A DNA stretch of 64,000 bases from Pseudomonas sp. FP2309 (GCF_030687575.1 NZ_CP117439.1:4641501-4705500), one strand, 5' to 3'. Positions 49,832-59,920 are shown, counted from the first letter of the stretch. A program made the numbers and translations. Notes: generated by a model not told the origin, from the sequence alone.

Positions 49832-50078
49832 GCGGTACTCCTCGGAAAGGGTCACGTCGAATCTGTTGTGAAACTCATAAATCATTACCGGGCAGGGTTT
49901 TCAATTTTTATGAAAGTAATTTTCGTCCACGGATAAGCGCTGTCGCGCTGGGGTATGCCCGACGCAGCTGCATGAAAATTGAGGGGGTGTTCTTACATGA
50001 AGATCAGCAAAAACTGGAAACTCAGCCGATGCGCTTGAGTCATACCCTGCACATTCATTGATGCCAGGAAGCTTGAGC

Positions 50079-50459
50079 ATGATTCGCACCACACTCGCCA
50101 CCGGCGCGCTGATCCTCGCCGTGTGCGGCACGGCGGCGGCCGCCGACGATTCCGCGCTGAAAAAATGCATGGACGGCGCCAGCACCACCGCTGACATGGT
50201 CAGTTGCAACGTCAAGGAAGCCAAGGTCCAGGACACACGCCTGAACAACGCCTACAAGACCGCCCTCGCCGCCCAGGAAGGTACGCGCAGACAACAACTG
50301 CAGGACCTGCAGCGCCTGTGGATAAAATACCGCGATGCCAATTGTGGGTTTGTCGGCTCAGCGACCGGCGGCACCATCGATCAGGTCAATGGCACCGGCT
50401 GCGTGCTGGACATGACCCAGGCACGCGCCCAGGAGCTGGAAGACCTCGTAGGGCCTTGA
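50079..50459 (+). CDS. LprI/DUF1311-domain periplasmic protein
   Basis: A 126-residue exported protein: signal peptide MIRTTLATGALILAVCGTAAAA, then a lysozyme-inhibitor-LprI/DUF1311 domain with four cysteines (KKCMD, VSCNV, NCGFV, GCVLD) that likely pair. Typical family features are NNAYKTALAA and LQRLWIKYRDANC. In other bacteria such proteins may inhibit lysozyme; the role here is unproven. The ATG at 50079 was chosen over 50058. Confidence 0.85.
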   Translation: MIRTTLATGALILAVCGTAAAADDSALKKCMDGASTTADMVSCNVKEAKVQDTRLNNAYKTALAAQEGTRRQQLQDLQRLWIKYRDANCGFVGSATGGTIDQVNGTGCVLDMTQARAQELEDLVGP

Positions 50460-50463
50460 ACCA

Positions 50464-51909
50464 CTAATCGTGATGGACCTTCGCCCGCTTGAGCAGTTTC
50501 TTGCAGCGCTCCGACAGATGCAGCACCCGCAGGTGCTTGCCGGCCTTGGTGTAGCGCTCGCGCAAGGTCATCAGCGCGGCAATCGCTGAGTAGTCGACAA
50601 AGCTCAGGTGGCGACAGTCGAGCGTCACGTGAGCGGGGTCATTGGCCGGGTCGAACTGGTTCAAAAACGGCGTGGTCGAGGCAAAGAACAAGGTGCCATG
50701 CAGACGGTAGAGCTTGCTGCCGTCGGCTTCCAGGTGCTCATCGGCATACAGCTCACGGGCCTGCTGCCAGGCGAAATTCAGCGCCGCGATCACGATTCCG
50801 CACAGCACGGCGGTCGCCAGGTCGGTGAACACGGTGATTACCGTGACCGCGATAATCACCAGCACGTCGTTGAACGGCACCTTGTTGATCACCCGCAGCG
50901 ACGCCCAGGCGAAAGTCTGCTGGGACACCACGAACATCACCCCCACCAGCGCCGCCAGCGGTATCCGCTCGATCAGCGGTGACAGAAACAAAATGAACAG
51001 CAGGATCATCACCCCGGCAAACACCCCCGAGAAACGCCCGCGCCCACCGGAGCTCAAGTTGATCACGGTTTGCCCGATCATCGCGCAACCGCCCATGCCG
51101 CCGAACAGGCCCGAGACCATGTTCGCCGCGCCCAGGGCCACGCTTTCGCGGTCGGGGTAGCCACGGGTTTCGGTGATTTCGTCGGTGAGGTTCAGGGTCA
51201 GCAAGGTTTCCAGCAGGCCGACCATGGCCATCAGGAATGCATAGGGGGCGATGATGCCGAGGGTTTCCAGGGTCCAGGGAATCTGCGGCAACGCGAACGT
51301 TGGCAGGCCGCCTGCGATGTGCGCCATGTCGCCGAGGGTACGGGTTGGCAGGCCAAGCAGGTACACCGCCAGGCCCACGCCGAGGATCGCCACCAGGGCC
51401 GGCGGCACCGCGCGGGTGATGCGCGGCAGCAGGTATACAATGGCCATGGTCACCGCGACGAGACCGACCATCACATACAACGGCGTGCCGCTGAGCCAGG
51501 CTTCACCGCTCTTGAAATGTTCCAGTTGGGCCAGGGCAATGATGATCGCCAGGCCGTTGACGAACCCCAGCATCACCGAATGCGGCACCATGCGCACCAG
51601 CTTGCCCAGGCGCAGCAAACCGAAGGCGACCATGATCAACCCGCCCAGCAGCACCGTCGCCAGCAGATACTCCACGCCGTGTTGTACCACCAGCGCCACG
51701 ATCACCACCGCCATCGACCCGGCCGCGCCCGAAACCATGCCCGGCCGCCCGCCGAACAACGCTGTCAGCGTGCAGATGATAAAGGCACCGTAGAGGCCCA
51801 TCAGCGGGTTGAGATGAGCCACCAGGGCAAAGGCGATGCATTCGGGCAGCAATGCAAAAGACGTGGTGAGGCCGGCCAGGGCATCGGCGCGTAGACGGGT
51901 GAGAGTCAT
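50464..51909 (-). CDS. SulP-family anion transporter
   Basis: A 481-residue SulP/SLC26-type transporter with a long hydrophobic core (about 10-380) and a cytoplasmic STAS domain at the C terminus (about 395-481; VTLDCRHLSFVDYSAIAALM). The opening DALAGLTTSFALLPECIAFA matches bacterial SulP proteins. Substrate could be sulfate, bicarbonate or another anion. It ends tail to tail with the LprI gene 4 bases away, without a clear terminator. Confidence 0.9.
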   Translation of the reverse strand: MTLTRLRADALAGLTTSFALLPECIAFALVAHLNPLMGLYGAFIICTLTALFGGRPGMVSGAAGSMAVVIVALVVQHGVEYLLATVLLGGLIMVAFGLLRLGKLVRMVPHSVMLGFVNGLAIIIALAQLEHFKSGEAWLSGTPLYVMVGLVAVTMAIVYLLPRITRAVPPALVAILGVGLAVYLLGLPTRTLGDMAHIAGGLPTFALPQIPWTLETLGIIAPYAFLMAMVGLLETLLTLNLTDEITETRGYPDRESVALGAANMVSGLFGGMGGCAMIGQTVINLSSGGRGRFSGVFAGVMILLFILFLSPLIERIPLAALVGVMFVVSQQTFAWASLRVINKVPFNDVLVIIAVTVITVFTDLATAVLCGIVIAALNFAWQQARELYADEHLEADGSKLYRLHGTLFFASTTPFLNQFDPANDPAHVTLDCRHLSFVDYSAIAALMTLRERYTKAGKHLRVLHLSERCKKLLKRAKVHHD

Positions 51910-52075
51910 GAAGTACCAGGGAATTGCGAGGACAAGGAGGTGGGAATGGTACGGAATTGAGCGAGGCGGAGCCAGATTTTTAAGGCCGCCTTACGCGGTG
52001 AAAAACGCTGATGCCCGTCAGTTAAGGCAGAAGACTTTACCGGTGGGAGGGCGGTATGCCTGCCAAGTCGGAGCG

Positions 52076-52972
52076 TCAGCAGGCATACCGCGCCAGCTTG
52101 GTCTGGATAAAGTCGAGGAAACACTGGATGCGCAACGCCAATTGCGAGTTGCGGTAGAACACTGCGTGGATCGGCTGACGATAACCACTGTTGAACGCTT
52201 CCAGCACCGGCACCAGGCGCCCGGCGTCGATGTCGGCGCTGGCCATGAAGTTCGACAGGCAGCAAATACCCTGCCCTTCCAGCGCCAACTGGCGCAGGGT
52301 TTCGCCGCTGGACGCGGCAATGCCCGGCTGGATCAGCCAGCGGTCGCCCTCTACATGACGCAGCGGCCAGTGGTTGAGGGTTTCGGTCTGGGTGAAACCC
52401 AGCAAGGTGTGGTCGGCCAACTCGGCCACCGTGGTCGGCGCGCCGTGTTGCTTAAGGTAGTCCGGGCTGGCGAGGATATGCAGGGGCGTGCAGCCCAGTG
52501 AGCGCGCGTGCAGGGTGGAGTCGGACAGGGCACCGATGCGGATGGCGATGTCGGTACTCTGCTCCAGCAGGTCGATGATCAGGTCATCGCTGTTGAGTTC
52601 CAGCTGGATGTCCGGGTAAAGGCGGCGAAACTCGGCAATGTACGGCACGATCCCGTGCAACATGAACGGCACGGCGGCGTTGATACGCAGGCGTCTGGCG
52701 GGGTTCTCCCGGCGCGAGGACAGGCGCTCTTCGAGCTCATCCATCTGCGCCAGGATCAGCTTGGCCTGTTCGAAGAAGTACTTGCCCTCTTCGGTCAGGT
52801 CCATGCGCCGCGTGGTCCGATTGATCAGCGTTGTATCGAGCTTGGCTTCCAGGCGCGACAAAGTCCGGCTGACCGCCGACGGCGTCTGCCCGACCTGCTC
52901 CGCCGCCGCCGAAATCGAGCCGCACTCGATCACGCTGACGAAGATCTGTAGCTCATCGGATCGGGCTTTCAC
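52076..52972 (-). CDS. LysR-family transcriptional regulator
   Basis: A 298-residue LysR regulator: helix-turn-helix MKARSDELQIFVSVIECGSI then SAAAEQVGQTPSAVSRTLSR near the N terminus, and a periplasmic-binding-like effector domain (about 90-298). It lies 30 bases downstream of mdaB on the same strand, a common pairing in Pseudomonas, so it probably controls mdaB and may respond to quinones or oxidants. Confidence 0.9.
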   Translation of the reverse strand: MKARSDELQIFVSVIECGSISAAAEQVGQTPSAVSRTLSRLEAKLDTTLINRTTRRMDLTEEGKYFFEQAKLILAQMDELEERLSSRRENPARRLRINAAVPFMLHGIVPYIAEFRRLYPDIQLELNSDDLIIDLLEQSTDIAIRIGALSDSTLHARSLGCTPLHILASPDYLKQHGAPTTVAELADHTLLGFTQTETLNHWPLRHVEGDRWLIQPGIAASSGETLRQLALEGQGICCLSNFMASADIDAGRLVPVLEAFNSGYRQPIHAVFYRNSQLALRIQCFLDFIQTKLARYAC

Positions 52973-53002
52973 AGGCTGTCCTCTTTATCGGTTCCGCGCA
53001 GC

Positions 53003-53593
53003 TTACACCGGGAGGTCGAAGACCTGCGCCAGATGCTGTTCATAGCGCGCCACGTCAGCGTCGATGGCCGGACGCTTCATCACGTCCACACACAGGAAGG
53101 TCGGCAACGCGGTCATGCCCAAAAATTGGTTGGCCTTGTGGAACGGGAAGTACACCGCGTCCACGCCCTTGGCGTCGAAGAAATCACTCGGGTCGTCGAA
53201 GGCTTGCTGCGGCGCGTTCCACGTCAGGGACAGCATGTACTGTTTGCCCCTGATCAGGCCGCCGCTGCCGTATTTCTGCGACGCATCGGAACGGGTACGG
53301 CCGTCGCTGGCGTACAGGCTGCCATGGCCTTCGGTGAAGACTTCGTCGATGTACTTTTTGACGATCCACGGCGCGCCCATCCACCAGCCGGGCATCTGGT
53401 AAATGATCACGTCGGCCCAGAGGAATTTGGCGACCTCTTCGGCCACGTCATAACCCTCGTCGATATGCGTGACCTTGACGTCGATACCACCACGGTCCAG
53501 CACAGCCGCTGCGGTGTCATGCAGGGTGGCGTTGTAACGGCCGTCGGAGTGAGCGAATTTTTTACCGCCGTTGAGCAGGAGTACTTTTTTCAT
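53003..53593 (-). CDS. mdaB: NADPH:quinone reductase MdaB
   Basis: A 196-residue flavodoxin-fold quinone reductase that performs two-electron reduction of quinones with NADPH. It starts MKKVLLLNGGKKFAHSDGRY. The FAD-site stretch VIIYQMPGWWMGAPWIVKKY and GGLIRGKQYMLSLTWNAP are MdaB signatures. It is upstream of the LysR gene. It likely protects against quinone and drug oxidants. Confidence 0.92.
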   Translation of the reverse strand: MKKVLLLNGGKKFAHSDGRYNATLHDTAAAVLDRGGIDVKVTHIDEGYDVAEEVAKFLWADVIIYQMPGWWMGAPWIVKKYIDEVFTEGHGSLYASDGRTRSDASQKYGSGGLIRGKQYMLSLTWNAPQQAFDDPSDFFDAKGVDAVYFPFHKANQFLGMTALPTFLCVDVMKRPAIDADVARYEQHLAQVFDLPV

Positions 53594-53711
53594 GGGAGGG
53601 CATCCAAGAGGTTGAAATGTCTGGACGCAGACTATCGACCTCGCCTCCGGGGAATAAGCCGTTGCGCGGCAAAATACCTTTGATCAGTAAGCACGAATAC
53701 TTGACGCATTA

Positions 53712-54476
53712 TTAACCACCGATCAGCAGATGCCCGCCGAGCAGCGCCATGCCGACGAAAAACACCCGCTTAAACAGCACCGCACTGATGCGCGTGCGCA
53801 CCACCTGCCCCAACCACATGCCCAACAACGCCGGCACCAGCGCCAGCAACGAGGCACCGACTTCGCCTCCGCCCAATGCTCCACGCCAGGCCAACCCGGC
53901 AGCCAGCGCCAGCGTCGACAAGCTGAACGACAGCCCCAGCGCCTGCACCAGTTGGTCGCGACTCAACCCCAGCGCTTGCAGATACGGCACGGCGGGGATC
54001 ACGAACACACCGGTGGCCGAGGTGATCACACCGGTGATCACCCCACATAACGGGCCCAGCCAGCGCTCGGTTATGGGCTTGACGTGGAACGTCGGCAAAC
54101 ACAGACCGCTCAGGGCGTACACCAGCAACGCCGCGCCCAGCGCACGCACCACCCAACGCCCGCCGTCCATGCCCAGCCAGAACGTGCCCACGCCGGTGCC
54201 GAGCACAATCAGCAACAACATCGGCCATAGGCGTTTGAGCAATGCCCTTAGATGACCGCCAAATGCCAATTGCCACAGGTTGGTGACGGTCGACGGGATG
54301 ATCAGCAACGCCGCAGCCTGCGCCGGCAACATAGCCAGGCCGAGCAACCCCATGGCGACGGTGGGCAATCCCAGGCCGATCACGCCTTTGACGGTGCCGG
54401 CCAGCAGAAAGGTGCCGATCACCAGCAGCGTCAAGGCCGGGCCGAGGTTTTGGTAGAACGCGAGGAAGGTATTCAT
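53712..54476 (-). CDS. TSUP-family (TauE/SafE) permease
   Basis: A 254-residue inner-membrane protein of the TSUP family, thought to export or import sulfite, sulfonates or other organosulfur anions. Two hydrophobic repeats are visible (VIGTFLLAGTVKGVIGLGLP, then GVITGVITSATGVFVIPAVP), the GxxxG-rich pattern of the family. Divergent from a LysR-type regulator that may control it. Confidence 0.88.
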   Translation of the reverse strand: MNTFLAFYQNLGPALTLLVIGTFLLAGTVKGVIGLGLPTVAMGLLGLAMLPAQAAALLIIPSTVTNLWQLAFGGHLRALLKRLWPMLLLIVLGTGVGTFWLGMDGGRWVVRALGAALLVYALSGLCLPTFHVKPITERWLGPLCGVITGVITSATGVFVIPAVPYLQALGLSRDQLVQALGLSFSLSTLALAAGLAWRGALGGGEVGASLLALVPALLGMWLGQVVRTRISAVLFKRVFFVGMALLGGHLLIGG

Positions 54477-54595
54477 GGGGCGATTGTGCGGGTTTGGAGT
54501 GGGGCTGAAAATTCGCCATATACTGAGGCAGCCTCTTGTATTGCATCAGGCTGATCGTTTTGCGGGCAAGCCCAGCCAGAGGACATCTTCCAGCC

Positions 54596-55492
54596 ATGCA
54601 TTTTGACCTGATCGACCTGCGCCTCTACCTGCACACCCTCGACACGGGCAGCATCACCGCCGGCGCCAGTCGCAGCCATTTATCCCTGGCAGCGGCCAGT
54701 GCCCGCATCCGTGGGATGGAAACGTCCCTGTGCATCGCATTGCTTGAGCGCGGGCGCCGGGGCGTCACACCCACACCCGCCGGTACGGCCTTGGCGCGCC
54801 ACGCCCGCCTGCTGCTGCAACAGGCCGACCATCTGCAACAAGAGCTGGCGGAATACGCCAAAGGCGCCAAAGGTCAGGTGCGCCTGCTGTGCAACACCAC
54901 GGCGCTGAGTGAACACCTGCCGGAGGTGCTGGCGGACTTTCTACGCGCACACCCCAACCTTGAGATCGACCTGCAGGAATTGCCCAGCCTGCGCATTGCC
55001 CAGGCCCTGCGCCAGGGCACAGCGGACCTGGGGATTATTTCCGATGCAGTCGACACCCACGGCTTGCAGACCCTGCCCTTTCGCGACGACCCGCTGGTGC
55101 TGCTCCTGCCGCTGGCGCATCCCCTGACGGGGCGCTGCGTGAGTTTTATCGACAGCCTGCAACACGATTACATTGGCCTGGCCGCCCACAGTGCGCTGGC
55201 GGTGTACCTGGAGGAACAGGCGTTGCACGCGGGCTTTCGCTTGCAGACGCGTATTCGCGCCGAGGGTTTTAATGGAGTGATGCGCATGGTTGCCAGGGGC
55301 GCGGGGCTGGGTATCGTGCCTCAGGCGGCACTTGACCGCTGGCCGTCGGCGCGCCCGTTCAACGCCCAGCCGTTGCAGGAAGACTGGGCACGCCGCCAAC
55401 TGCTGTTGTGCGCGCGATCATTCGACCACTTGCCCGGTTACGCCAAAGCCTTGTTCGACGCCCTGGCCTTGCCCTTGCAAAAACGCCCGTAA
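54596..55492 (+). CDS. LysR-family transcriptional regulator
   Basis: A 298-residue regulator. The ATG at 54596 begins MHFDLIDLRLYLHTLDTGSI; the HTH continues AAASARIRGMETSL. The effector domain (about 95-295) is typical (LPEVLADFLRAHPNLEIDLQ, GLGIVPQAAL). Divergent from the TSUP permease. Its 3' end runs into the decayed fragment before kynU. Confidence 0.9.
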   Translation: MHFDLIDLRLYLHTLDTGSITAGASRSHLSLAAASARIRGMETSLCIALLERGRRGVTPTPAGTALARHARLLLQQADHLQQELAEYAKGAKGQVRLLCNTTALSEHLPEVLADFLRAHPNLEIDLQELPSLRIAQALRQGTADLGIISDAVDTHGLQTLPFRDDPLVLLLPLAHPLTGRCVSFIDSLQHDYIGLAAHSALAVYLEEQALHAGFRLQTRIRAEGFNGVMRMVARGAGLGIVPQAALDRWPSARPFNAQPLQEDWARRQLLLCARSFDHLPGYAKALFDALALPLQKRP

Positions 55493-55576
55493 GACACCGC
55501 CGATATCAACAGCAGGAACGGCACGCCAAACACCAGGCTCATCTTGAATGCGTCGGTGAAATCCGTGTCGTTGTCC
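55493..55576 (-). pseudogene. Possible remnant of a permease gene between kynU and the LysR gene
   Basis: Directly after the kynU stop the minus strand reads an uninterrupted hydrophobic stretch (TDFTDAFKMSLVFGVPFLLL then ISAVSYG) that runs into the antisense of the LysR gene. It looks like the C-terminal end of a membrane transporter, but no body of the gene is present. I cannot name the parent family. Confidence 0.3.
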
Positions 55577-56827
55577 TTAAGTCACGCTGTGGCGCACCTT
55601 GAACTGCGGCTGATCCCAGGTGCCGTTATCGAGAATGTCCGCGAGGATATCCACTGCGTCCCACACCTCGGTGAAGCGGGTGTACAGCGGCGTAAACCCG
55701 AAACGCATGATGCGCGGCTCGCGGTAGTCACCGATCACGCCGCGGGCAATCAAGGCCTGGATAACGGCATAGCCTTCCGGGTGTTCGAAACTCACATGGC
55801 TGCCGCGCCGGGCGTGCTCGCGGGGGGTGATCAGTGTCAGGCCATGGGCCGCGCAACGGGTCTCGACCTGCTCGATAAACAGGTCGGTCAACGCCAGGGA
55901 TTTGCTGCGCAGGCTGGCCATATCGGTCTGTTCAAACAGCTCCAGACCACACTCCACCATGGCCAGCGAGGTAATCGGCTGGGTGCCGCACAGGTAGCGC
56001 GCGATGCCGGCGCTGGGCGCGTAGTCGGACTCCATGGCGAACTGCCGAGTGTGCCCGAACCAGCCTGACAACGGCTGATGCACAAGGTCCACCAGCGCCG
56101 GGTTGACCCACACGAACGCCTGCGAACCAGGGCCGCCGTTGAGGTATTTGTAGGTGCAGCCAATCGCGTAATCCGCACCGGCGGCGTTCAGGTCGATGGG
56201 TACCGCGCCTGCTGAATGCGCCAGGTCCCAGATGCTCAACGCGCCGCACTCATGGCTCAAGGCCGTGAGCGCCCGCATGTCATACATAAAGCCGGTCTTG
56301 TAATTGACGTGGGTGAGCATCACCACGGCCACGTCGGTGTCGATAGCCTGGGGCAGTTCGTCCGGGCTGTTCACCAGACGCAGGCAATAGCCCTGTTGCA
56401 ACAGCTCAGCCAGGCTCTGTGCGATGTACAGGTCGGTCGGAAAGTTGCTCGCTTCGCTGACGATCACCTTGCGCGCGGGCTCGCGCTGGCCCTGCACGAT
56501 CAGCGCGGCGCTGAGCACTTTGAACAGGTTGATGGAAGTGGTATCGGTGATCACCACTTCGCCGTCGCGTGCACCGATCAGCGGCGCCAGGCGGTTACCC
56601 AGGCGTAGGGACAAATCTGCCCAGCCGGCGCTGTTCCAACTGCGGATCAAGCCATTGCCCCACTCCTCGGCAATCACCTGCTGCGCACGCGCCAGCGCGG
56701 CCACCGGGCGTGCGCCGAGGGAATTGCCGTCCAGGTAGATCACCCCCGCAGGCAGCGCGAACTGATGACGCAGAGGTGCCAAGGGGTCTTGGGCGTCGAG
56801 GGTTTGGCAGTGGCTTCGGGAGGTCAT
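55577..56827 (-). CDS. kynU: Kynureninase
   Basis: A PLP enzyme that cleaves kynurenine to anthranilate and alanine, here part of tryptophan catabolism. The product has 416 residues. The PLP lysine is Lys227 in [18 protein letters not shown], the same number as in the studied P. fluorescens enzyme; [15 protein letters not shown] PLP contacts appear as [13 protein letters not shown]. Divergent from kynR, which likely activates it in response to kynurenine. Confidence 0.96.
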   Translation of the reverse strand: MTSRSHCQTLDAQDPLAPLRHQFALPAGVIYLDGNSLGARPVAALARAQQVIAEEWGNGLIRSWNSAGWADLSLRLGNRLAPLIGARDGEVVITDTTSINLFKVLSAALIVQGQREPARKVIVSEASNFPTDLYIAQSLAELLQQGYCLRLVNSPDELPQAIDTDVAVVMLTHVNYKTGFMYDMRALTALSHECGALSIWDLAHSAGAVPIDLNAAGADYAIGCTYKYLNGGPGSQAFVWVNPALVDLVHQPLSGWFGHTRQFAMESDYAPSAGIARYLCGTQPITSLAMVECGLELFEQTDMASLRSKSLALTDLFIEQVETRCAAHGLTLITPREHARRGSHVSFEHPEGYAVIQALIARGVIGDYREPRIMRFGFTPLYTRFTEVWDAVDILADILDNGTWDQPQFKVRHSVT

Positions 56828-56970
56828 GGCCGATCCTGGTTTTTAGAAGGAAGACAGGCCAAATAATGAACGAAGAATCGCAGAATTTTCGTGCAAAGTG
56901 ATCGGCAACACGCTAATTAAGCTGTAGGAAATTCGAACTTAACTCACAAACACGCGGATTTATTCTAATC

Positions 56971-57444
56971 ATGATGCTTGACGCCACCGACCTGCGCCTC
57001 CTGCATTTCCTGCAACAGGATGGCCGTATCAGCAACCAGGAACTGGCGGAAAAAGTCGCATTGTCCCCTTCCGCCTGCCTGCGCCGTCTGCGCCTGCTGG
57101 AAAGCGAAAAAATCATCAGCGGTTACCGCGCCGTGTTGAATGCCGAGCAACTGGGGATCGAGCTGGAGGCGATCGTGCACCTGTCGTTGCGCCAGGACGT
57201 GGAGGACTGGCATGAGACGTTTATCAAGAAGGTGCAAGGCTGGCCGGAGGTGGCCAGTGCCTACGTGATCACCGGCGCCAGCAATTACGTGCTGCGGGTC
57301 CAGGCACGCAACCTCAAGCACTTTTCGGACTTTATCGTGAACCACCTGAACCGCACGGCGGGGGTGATGGATATACGCTCGGAGATCGTGTTGCAGAAGA
57401 TCAAGGATCGGGATGAGCTGTTGGACCTGGTCCTGCGCAAATAA
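56971..57444 (+). CDS. kynR: Lrp/AsnC-family regulator (KynR)
   Basis: A 157-residue Lrp-type regulator with an N-terminal HTH (LHFLQQDGRISNQELAEKVA and SPSACLRRLRLLESEKII) and a C-terminal RAM ligand domain. Divergent from kynU across 143 bases, the same arrangement as kynR in P. aeruginosa, where kynurenine is the inducer. The start is ATG at 56971, with a second ATG at 56974 possible. Confidence 0.9.
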   Translation: MMLDATDLRLLHFLQQDGRISNQELAEKVALSPSACLRRLRLLESEKIISGYRAVLNAEQLGIELEAIVHLSLRQDVEDWHETFIKKVQGWPEVASAYVITGASNYVLRVQARNLKHFSDFIVNHLNRTAGVMDIRSEIVLQKIKDRDELLDLVLRK

Positions 57445-57459
57445 GAGCAGCGCGACAGA

Positions 57460-57497
57460 ACCCATGTGGGAGGGGGCGTAGACCCTGCCACATGGGT
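57460..57497. repeat. REP-like hairpin between kynR and catA
   Basis: ACCCATGTGG (57460-57469) pairs with CCACATGGGT (57488-57497). The inner AGGGGGCGTAGACCCT resembles P. fluorescens REP cores. It sits between two convergent genes and may act as a shared terminator. Confidence 0.6.
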
Positions 57498-57508
57498 AGC
57501 CACGCTTA

Positions 57509-58438
57509 TCAGTCTTCCAGTGCACGCACCCGCTGCATGCGTTTTTGCTCCAGCGGCGCGTCAGCCACCTGCAACTCAAAGTCAAAATCAATCTGCGCAA
57601 AACGCCCTTCTACACCAAACTCCTGCGCCAACTGCTTATCGTCACTGAAGCGGATTTCAGCGATCAATTCATCGCGCGTGGCGTAGGCAAAATCATCGTG
57701 CAGGTACGGGTCATCCGACAGGTTGATCTGGGTGGTCAGGTGCCGATAGCCGGGCGCAGAGATAAAGAAGTGGATATGCGCCGGCCGTTGCCCGTGACGC
57801 CCCAACTGATCGAGCAGTTGCTGGGTCGGCCCGGTCGGCGGGCAACCGTAGCCCGACGGCACGATGCTGCGAAAACGGTAGTTGCCCTGGGCGTCAGTCT
57901 CGATGCGCCGGCGCAGGTTGAATTCCGATTGGGTGCTGTCGAACCACGAATAGGTGCCACCGGTGTTGGCCTGCCACACGTCGACGATCGCACCGGCCAG
58001 CGGCTTGCCGTCGGTGTCGCGCACCTGCCCGCGCATGAACAGCGGCACGGCGGTGTCCGTCCCATCGTCCAAACGCGCTTCGTACTTGGACAGCGGCGCA
58101 CCGGCCACGTACAGCGGGCCTTCGATGGTGCGCGGGGTGCCACCGGTTTTGCCGGCCTCTTCGTCGGCCGCATCCATCAACATGTCCAGGTAATGCTCAA
58201 GCCCAAGCCCCGCGACGAGCAGCCCGGCTTCCTGGTTCTTGCCCAGCTCATTAAGGTAGTTGACCGCTTTCCAGAACTCTTCCGGGGTCACCTCAAGGTC
58301 TTCGATGATGTTCACGGTGTCGCGCAAAATCCGGTAGACCAGCGCTTTGGCGCGCGGGCTACCGTCGTCATTGAAATTGCCGCTGGCTTCTTCGAGAAAC
58401 TGTTGGGCATGGGCAGTCTGGGACAGGCGTATGGACAT
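57509..58438 (-). CDS. catA: Catechol 1,2-dioxygenase
   Basis: A non-heme Fe(III) intradiol dioxygenase that opens catechol to cis,cis-muconate. The product has 309 residues. The iron His ligands are His221 and His223 (QRPAHIHFFIS); the Tyr ligands lie near the PLYVAGAPLSKYEARLDDG and GYGCPP segments. Last gene of catBCA, 51 bases after catC. Confidence 0.95.
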   Translation of the reverse strand: MSIRLSQTAHAQQFLEEASGNFNDDGSPRAKALVYRILRDTVNIIEDLEVTPEEFWKAVNYLNELGKNQEAGLLVAGLGLEHYLDMLMDAADEEAGKTGGTPRTIEGPLYVAGAPLSKYEARLDDGTDTAVPLFMRGQVRDTDGKPLAGAIVDVWQANTGGTYSWFDSTQSEFNLRRRIETDAQGNYRFRSIVPSGYGCPPTGPTQQLLDQLGRHGQRPAHIHFFISAPGYRHLTTQINLSDDPYLHDDFAYATRDELIAEIRFSDDKQLAQEFGVEGRFAQIDFDFELQVADAPLEQKRMQRVRALED

Positions 58439-58489
58439 AGTGCAATCCTCATCTTGTAGTTATTCGGTGTGGCGATTCGGTAGAACGGG

Positions 58490-58780
58490 CTATCGGTCGT
58501 CGTCATGGATCGACGAAGGATGCCGGCACAGGGCGTTCACTTCGATGGCCATGTAGGGGTAAAGCGGCAGTTGCATCAACAGGTCGTGCAGTTCTTGCAC
58601 ACTGTCGACGTCGAACACGCTGTAGTTGGCGTAGAGCCCGGCAATGCGCCACAAGTGGCGCCATTTGCCCTCCTGCTGCAGACGCTGCGCCAGGGCTTTT
58701 TCGTCAGCCTTGAGGCTGGCGGCGCGTTCAGGGTTCATGTCGACGGGCAGGTTCACGGTCATTTTTACGTGGAACAACAT
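58490..58780 (-). CDS. catC: Muconolactone delta-isomerase
   Basis: A 96-residue cytoplasmic isomerase that converts muconolactone to beta-ketoadipate enol-lactone. The sequence MLFHVKMTVNLPVDMNPERA and the middle HLWRIAGLYANYSVFDV match the family. It lies 12 bases after catB. Confidence 0.95.
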   Translation of the reverse strand: MLFHVKMTVNLPVDMNPERAASLKADEKALAQRLQQEGKWRHLWRIAGLYANYSVFDVDSVQELHDLLMQLPLYPYMAIEVNALCRHPSSIHDDDR

Positions 58781-58792
58781 AGCAGGCGCCTC

Positions 58793-59920
58793 TTAGTGTT
58801 TATCACGACGGAAGAACGCCAGACGCTCTTCATCGATGGCCAAGCCCAGGCCCGGCGCAGTGGAGACATGCAGCTGGAAGTCGCGGTACAACGGCGGTTC
58901 GCTGAGGATGTCCTCGGTGAGCAACAGCGGGCCGAACAGCTCGGTGTCCCAGGCCAGTGTGTTCAGGGTGAGAAACGCATGGGCCGAGGCCAGGGTGCCG
59001 ATGCCGCCTTCGAGCATGGTGCCACCGTACAAGCCGATGCCAGCTGCTTCGGCAATCGCGGCGGTGCGCAGCACGGCGCGCGGGCCGCCGTTCTTGGCGA
59101 TCTTGAGGGCAAACACCGAGGCTGCGCCTTCGCGGGCCAGGTTGAAGGCATCCTCCACACATTCGATGGATTCATCGGCCATGATCGGCGCCGGGCTCGA
59201 CCGGTTCAGCCGCGCCATACCGCCGCGGTTGTTGCGCGAAATCGGCTGTTCGATCAGGTCGATACCGTTGTCCCCAAGCACCTGGCAGGCCCGCAGCGCC
59301 ACGGCTTCGTCCCAGGCCTGGTTGACGTCGACACGCACACTGGCGCGATCGCCCAAGGCCTTTTTGATCGCCAGCACGTGGGCCAGGTCGCGGCTGACTT
59401 CACCGGCCCCGATCTTCAGCTTGAAAATGCGGTGGCGGCGCAGGTCGAGCATCTTCTCGGCCTCGGCGATATCTTGCTCGGTGTTACCGCTGGCCAAGGT
59501 CCAGGCCACCGGCAGCGCATCCCGCACGCGGCCGCCGAGCAACTCACTGACCGGCAGGCCCAGGCGTTTGCCCAGCGCATCGAGCAGGGCGCTTTCGATA
59601 CCGGATTTGGCAAAGGTATTGCCGCGAATACTGCGCTCCAGGCGCAACATGGCGGCGTTGATATTGCTGGCATCCTGGCCGACCAACAGTGGCGCGAAGT
59701 GACGGTCGATGTTGACTTTGATGCTGTCGGGGCTCTCATTGCCGTAGCTCAGGCCGCCGATGGTGGTGGACTCACCGATGCCTTCTATTCCGTCGGCGCA
59801 ACGCACGCGGATGATCACCAGGGTCTGGTTCTGCATCGTGTGCATCGCCAGCTTGTGCGGGCGGATGGTAGGAAGGTCGACGATAATCGTCTCGATCGAC
59901 TCGATGGCGCAAATCGGCAT
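58793..59920 (-). CDS. catB: Muconate cycloisomerase
   Basis: An enolase-superfamily enzyme that lactonises cis,cis-muconate. The start at 59918-59920 (MPICAIESIETIIVDLPTIR) gives 375 residues; a longer frame reaches into catR. The catalytic KxK is in FKLKIGAG, the metal ligands are in RVDVNQAWDE, DLIEQP and MADESIE, and the second general base is in ALKIAKNGG. First gene of catBCA, divergent from catR. Confidence 0.95.
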   Translation of the reverse strand: MPICAIESIETIIVDLPTIRPHKLAMHTMQNQTLVIIRVRCADGIEGIGESTTIGGLSYGNESPDSIKVNIDRHFAPLLVGQDASNINAAMLRLERSIRGNTFAKSGIESALLDALGKRLGLPVSELLGGRVRDALPVAWTLASGNTEQDIAEAEKMLDLRRHRIFKLKIGAGEVSRDLAHVLAIKKALGDRASVRVDVNQAWDEAVALRACQVLGDNGIDLIEQPISRNNRGGMARLNRSSPAPIMADESIECVEDAFNLAREGAASVFALKIAKNGGPRAVLRTAAIAEAAGIGLYGGTMLEGGIGTLASAHAFLTLNTLAWDTELFGPLLLTEDILSEPPLYRDFQLHVSTAPGLGLAIDEERLAFFRRDKH

